Source of the DNA: Diadophis punctatus similis | Taxonomy: Eukaryota; Chordata; Lepidosauria; Squamata; Dipsadidae | Assembly: GCA_023053685.1 (NCBI GenBank) | Contig: JALIGW010000157.1 | Coordinates: 186,001-250,000 of the forward strand | Length of the DNA: 64,000 bases | Direction: 5' to 3' | Shown here: positions 62,154 through 64,000 of the stretch, one piece after another | How positions within the stretch are numbered: position 1 is the stretch's first letter | Layout of the letters: every line of letters begins with the position of its first letter | Translations under genes and position numbers: made by a program | Notes under the pieces: generated by a model | Database searches by the model: none | What the model was told of the DNA's origin: nothing | The model's input: the letters and a program-made list of their open reading frames with translations, nothing else

Positions 62154-63471
62154 GAGAAATAAGGCGAATGCTGTGTTAGACCTTGGGCTAGCTCTTCAGG
62201 GAAGGCTTGGAATCGAAAATCAAGCGAGAATTCGGCTTTCCAGCCCATGGGGAACAGGAATATGTGTTTCTTTTTCATTTCTGAGGTGTTTGTCAAAAGT
62301 GATGTTTTTGGGCTGAATTGAATCCTAAGGCGAATGCTGTGTTAGACTTTGGGCTAGCTTTTCAGGGTAGGCTCGGAATCAAAAATCAAGCGAGAATTCA
62401 GCTTTCCAGCCTGTGGGGAACAGGAATATGTGTTTCATTTTCATTTCTGAGGTGTTTGTCAAAAGTGATGTTTTTGGGCTGAATTGAGAAATAAGGCGAA
62501 TGCTGTGTTAGACCTTGGGCTAGCTCTTCAGGGAAAGGTCGGAATCAAAAATTGAGCGAGAATTCGGCTTTCCAGCCCGTGGGGAACAGGAATATGTGTT
62601 TCTTTTTCATTTCTGAGGTGTTTGCCAAAAGTGATGTTTTTGGGCTGAATTGAGAAATAAGGCGAATGCTGTGTTAGACCTTGGGCTAGGTCTTCAGGGA
62701 AAGGTCGGAATCAAAAATCAAGCGAGAATTCGGCTTTCCAGCCTGTGCGGAACACGAATATGTGTTTCTTTTTCATTTCTGAGGTGTTTGTCAAAAGTGA
62801 TGTTTTTTGGCTGAATTGAGAATGCTGTGTTAGACCTTGGGCTAGCTCTTCAGGGAAAGGTCGGAATCAAAAATTGAGCGAGAATTCGGCTTTCCAGCCT
62901 GTGGGGAACAGGAATATGTGTTTCTTTTTCATTTCTGAGGTGTTTGTCAAAAGTGATGTTTTTGGGCTGAATTGAGAAATAAGGCGAATGCTGTGTTAGA
63001 CCTTGCGCTAGCTCTTCAGGGAAAGGTCAGAATCAATAATCAAGCGAGAATTCAGCTTTCCAGCCCATGGGGAACAGGAATATGTGTTTCTTTTTCATTT
63101 CTGAGGTGTTTGTCAATAGTGATGTTTTTGGGCTGAATTGAATCCTAAGGCGAATGCTGTGTTAGACTTTGGGCTAGCTTTTCAGGGTAGGCTCGGAATC
63201 AAAAATCAAGCGAGAATTCAGCTTTCCAGCCTGTGGGGAACAGGAATATGTGTTTCATTTTCATTTCTGAGGTGTTTGTCAAAAGTGATGTTTTTGGGCT
63301 GAATTGAATCCTAAGGCGAATGCTGTGTTAGACTTTGGGCTAGCTTTTCAGGGTAGGCTCGGAATCAAAAATCAAGCGAGAATTCAGCTTTCCATCCTGT
63401 GGGGAACAGGAATATGTGTTTCATTTTCATTTCTGAGGTGTTTGTCAAAAGTGATGTTTTTGGGCTGAATT
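62154..63471. repeat. Domain II closing block, 8 monomers (1,318 bp)
   Basis: Order: K E G A/B C D E V. The A/B copy (62,652) joins ggctaggtc to gtgcggaacacg but keeps ctttttc and gtgatgttttttgg, so it is a multi-part mosaic. The C copy at 62,818 has cctgtgg. The D copy has attcagc. Confidence 0.86.
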
Positions 63472-63637
63472 GTATCCTAAGGCGAATGCTGTGTTAGACT
63501 TTGGGCTAGCTTTTCAGGGTAGGCTCGGAATCAATAATCAAGCGAGAATTCAGCTTTCCAGCCCATGGGGAACAGGAATATGTGTTTCTTTTTCATTTCT
63601 GAGGTTTTTGTCAAAAGTGATATTTTTGGGCTGAATT
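63472..63637. repeat. Three-part mosaic monomer at the right boundary
   Basis: The head is E-like with a private change (gtatcc) and gggtaggctcgg. The middle is D/H-like (aataatcaag, cccatgg), but with attcagc. The tail is F-like (gatatttttggg), with gaggtttttgtc. It separates Domain II from sequence matching Domain I. Confidence 0.83.
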
Positions 63638-64000
63638 GAGAAATAAGGCGAATGCTGTGTTAGACCTTGGGCTAGCTCTTCAGGGAAAGGTCAGAATCAA
63701 AAATTGAGCGAGAATTCAGCTTTCCAGCCCATGGGGAACAGGAATATGTGTTTCTTTTTCATTTCTGAGGTGTTTGCCAAAAGTGATGTTTTTGGGCTGA
63801 ATTGAGAAATAAGGCGAATGCTGTGTTAGACCTTGGGCTAGCTCTTCAGTGAAAGGTCGGAATCGAAAATCAAGCGAGAATTCGGCTTTCCAGCCCGTGG
63901 GGAACAGGAATATGTGTTTCTTTTTCCTTTCTGAGGTGTTTGTCAAAAGTGATGTTTTTGGGCTGAATTGAATCCTAAGGCGAATGCTGGGTTAGACCTT
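63638..64000. repeat. P-Q-R sequence returning at the right edge
   Basis: This is two complete monomers plus 31 bp of a third. They match P, Q and R of 3,779-4,141 at an offset of 59,859 bp: P with attcagc and tgccaaaag, Q with tcgaaaatc and ctttttccttt, and R with gctgggttag. Differences seen are cagtgaaagg (about 63,850) and cccgtgg in Q. Confidence 0.87.

Larger units (their letters stand above)
1..64000. repeat. Satellite DNA array, 166-bp monomer
   Basis: The whole window is a head-to-tail array of one monomer family in a single orientation. I see no inversion, no unique spacer and no inserted element. Fixing monomer starts just after the tgaatt that ends each copy gives 388 complete copies plus 31 bp. 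The arithmetic closes: 388 x 166, minus 44 x 10 for the short copies, plus a net +1 from small indels, equals 63,969. The monomer is moderately AT-rich, with short A and T tracts and one EcoRI site (gaattc) in almost every copy. Monomer length near one nucleosome repeat and higher-order organisation are typical of eukaryotic centromeric or pericentromeric satellites. Function is inferred, and I do not recognise the family. Confidence 0.97.

Noticed and set aside
1719..63946. About 35 minus-strand reading frames of 61-90 codons with near-identical products
   Set aside because: 166 is one more than a multiple of three, so each frame shifts by one per monomer. The start and end of each predicted product are the same repeat segment read in two frames (TSEMKKKHIFLFP and LRNENETHIPVP). 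Length is set by whether the repeat has attcagc (TGA on the minus strand) or attcggc. There is no promoter, no ribosome-binding context and no family resemblance.
1..64000. CRISPR array
   Set aside because: Units are 166 bp and contiguous, with no short constant repeat alternating with unique spacers. Differences between units are point variants of one sequence.
1..64000. CENP-B box in the monomer
   Set aside because: I compared the TTCG-containing sites on both strands with the consensus NTTCGNNNNANNCGGGN. The minus-strand site over unit positions 1-16 has TTCG and the central A but none of the CGGG. The attcggc site lacks the A and the CGGG.
1..64000. Identification as a named satellite (primate alpha, plant 180-bp or avian families)
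   Set aside because: The length is similar but I see no recognisable sequence match from memory, and length alone is not evidence of family.

Overview
The window is one uninterrupted satellite DNA array. All 64,000 bases parse into head-to-tail copies, in one orientation, of a monomer of 166 bp. Taking the first base of the window as a monomer start, I count 388 complete monomers: 344 of about 166 bp and 44 of 156 bp. A 31-bp partial copy follows from 63,970. The count closes exactly once eleven single-base indels are included. I found no gene, RNA gene, transposon, CRISPR array, promoter or unique-sequence spacer. The organism is a eukaryote and the array is probably centromeric or pericentromeric. 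This rests on the near-nucleosomal monomer length, the nested higher-order repeats and the size of the array. I do not recognise the satellite family and cannot name the species. Variation concentrated at CG/CA/TG sites suggests cytosine methylation, which favours a vertebrate or plant host; that is inference.

Monomer classes used below, with positions within the 166-bp unit: G, generic, head gagaaataag. A, G with ggctaggtc. B, gtgcggaacacg in the middle and tail gtcatgttttttgg. C, short (156 bp), with attgag and cccgtgg. S, short, with aataatcaag and cccatgg. D, gcgctagc plus aataatcaag and cccatgg. E, head gaatcctaag, gggtaggctcgg, attcagc, tttcatttt. F, aaggagaatgcag, cagcgaaggcttg, tail gatattttt. 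H, full-length, ttgggctagc plus aataatcaag and cccatgg. K, gggaaggcttggaatcg. M, E-like body with a gaga head and ggcttgg. V, E with aagtcg and/or ttccatcc. P, Q, R and T are the four monomers at 3,779, 3,945, 4,111 and 4,277.

Layout: Domain I (1-42,321) holds 19 F monomers, which punctuate higher-order units of 4 to 27 monomers. The commonest unit is a 13-mer of 2,138 bp; 8-, 9- and 10-mers also occur. A stretch of about 17.4 kb at the left is repeated 22.4-22.7 kb downstream (22,406 to about 40.4 kb), with only a few substitutions in the best-preserved part. A chimeric E/C monomer (42,322-42,487) leads into Domain II (42,488-63,471). Domain II lacks F and is punctuated by K monomers, with a 1,162-bp 7-mer, a 3,466-bp tandem duplication and an 1,827-bp tandem duplication. 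A three-part mosaic monomer (63,472-63,637) then returns to sequence matching 3,779-4,141, so Domain I-type sequence appears to resume at the right edge.

Chimeric monomers are scattered through the array and record unequal exchange or gene conversion. The open reading frames of 61-90 codons are by-products of repeat structure and do not encode proteins.
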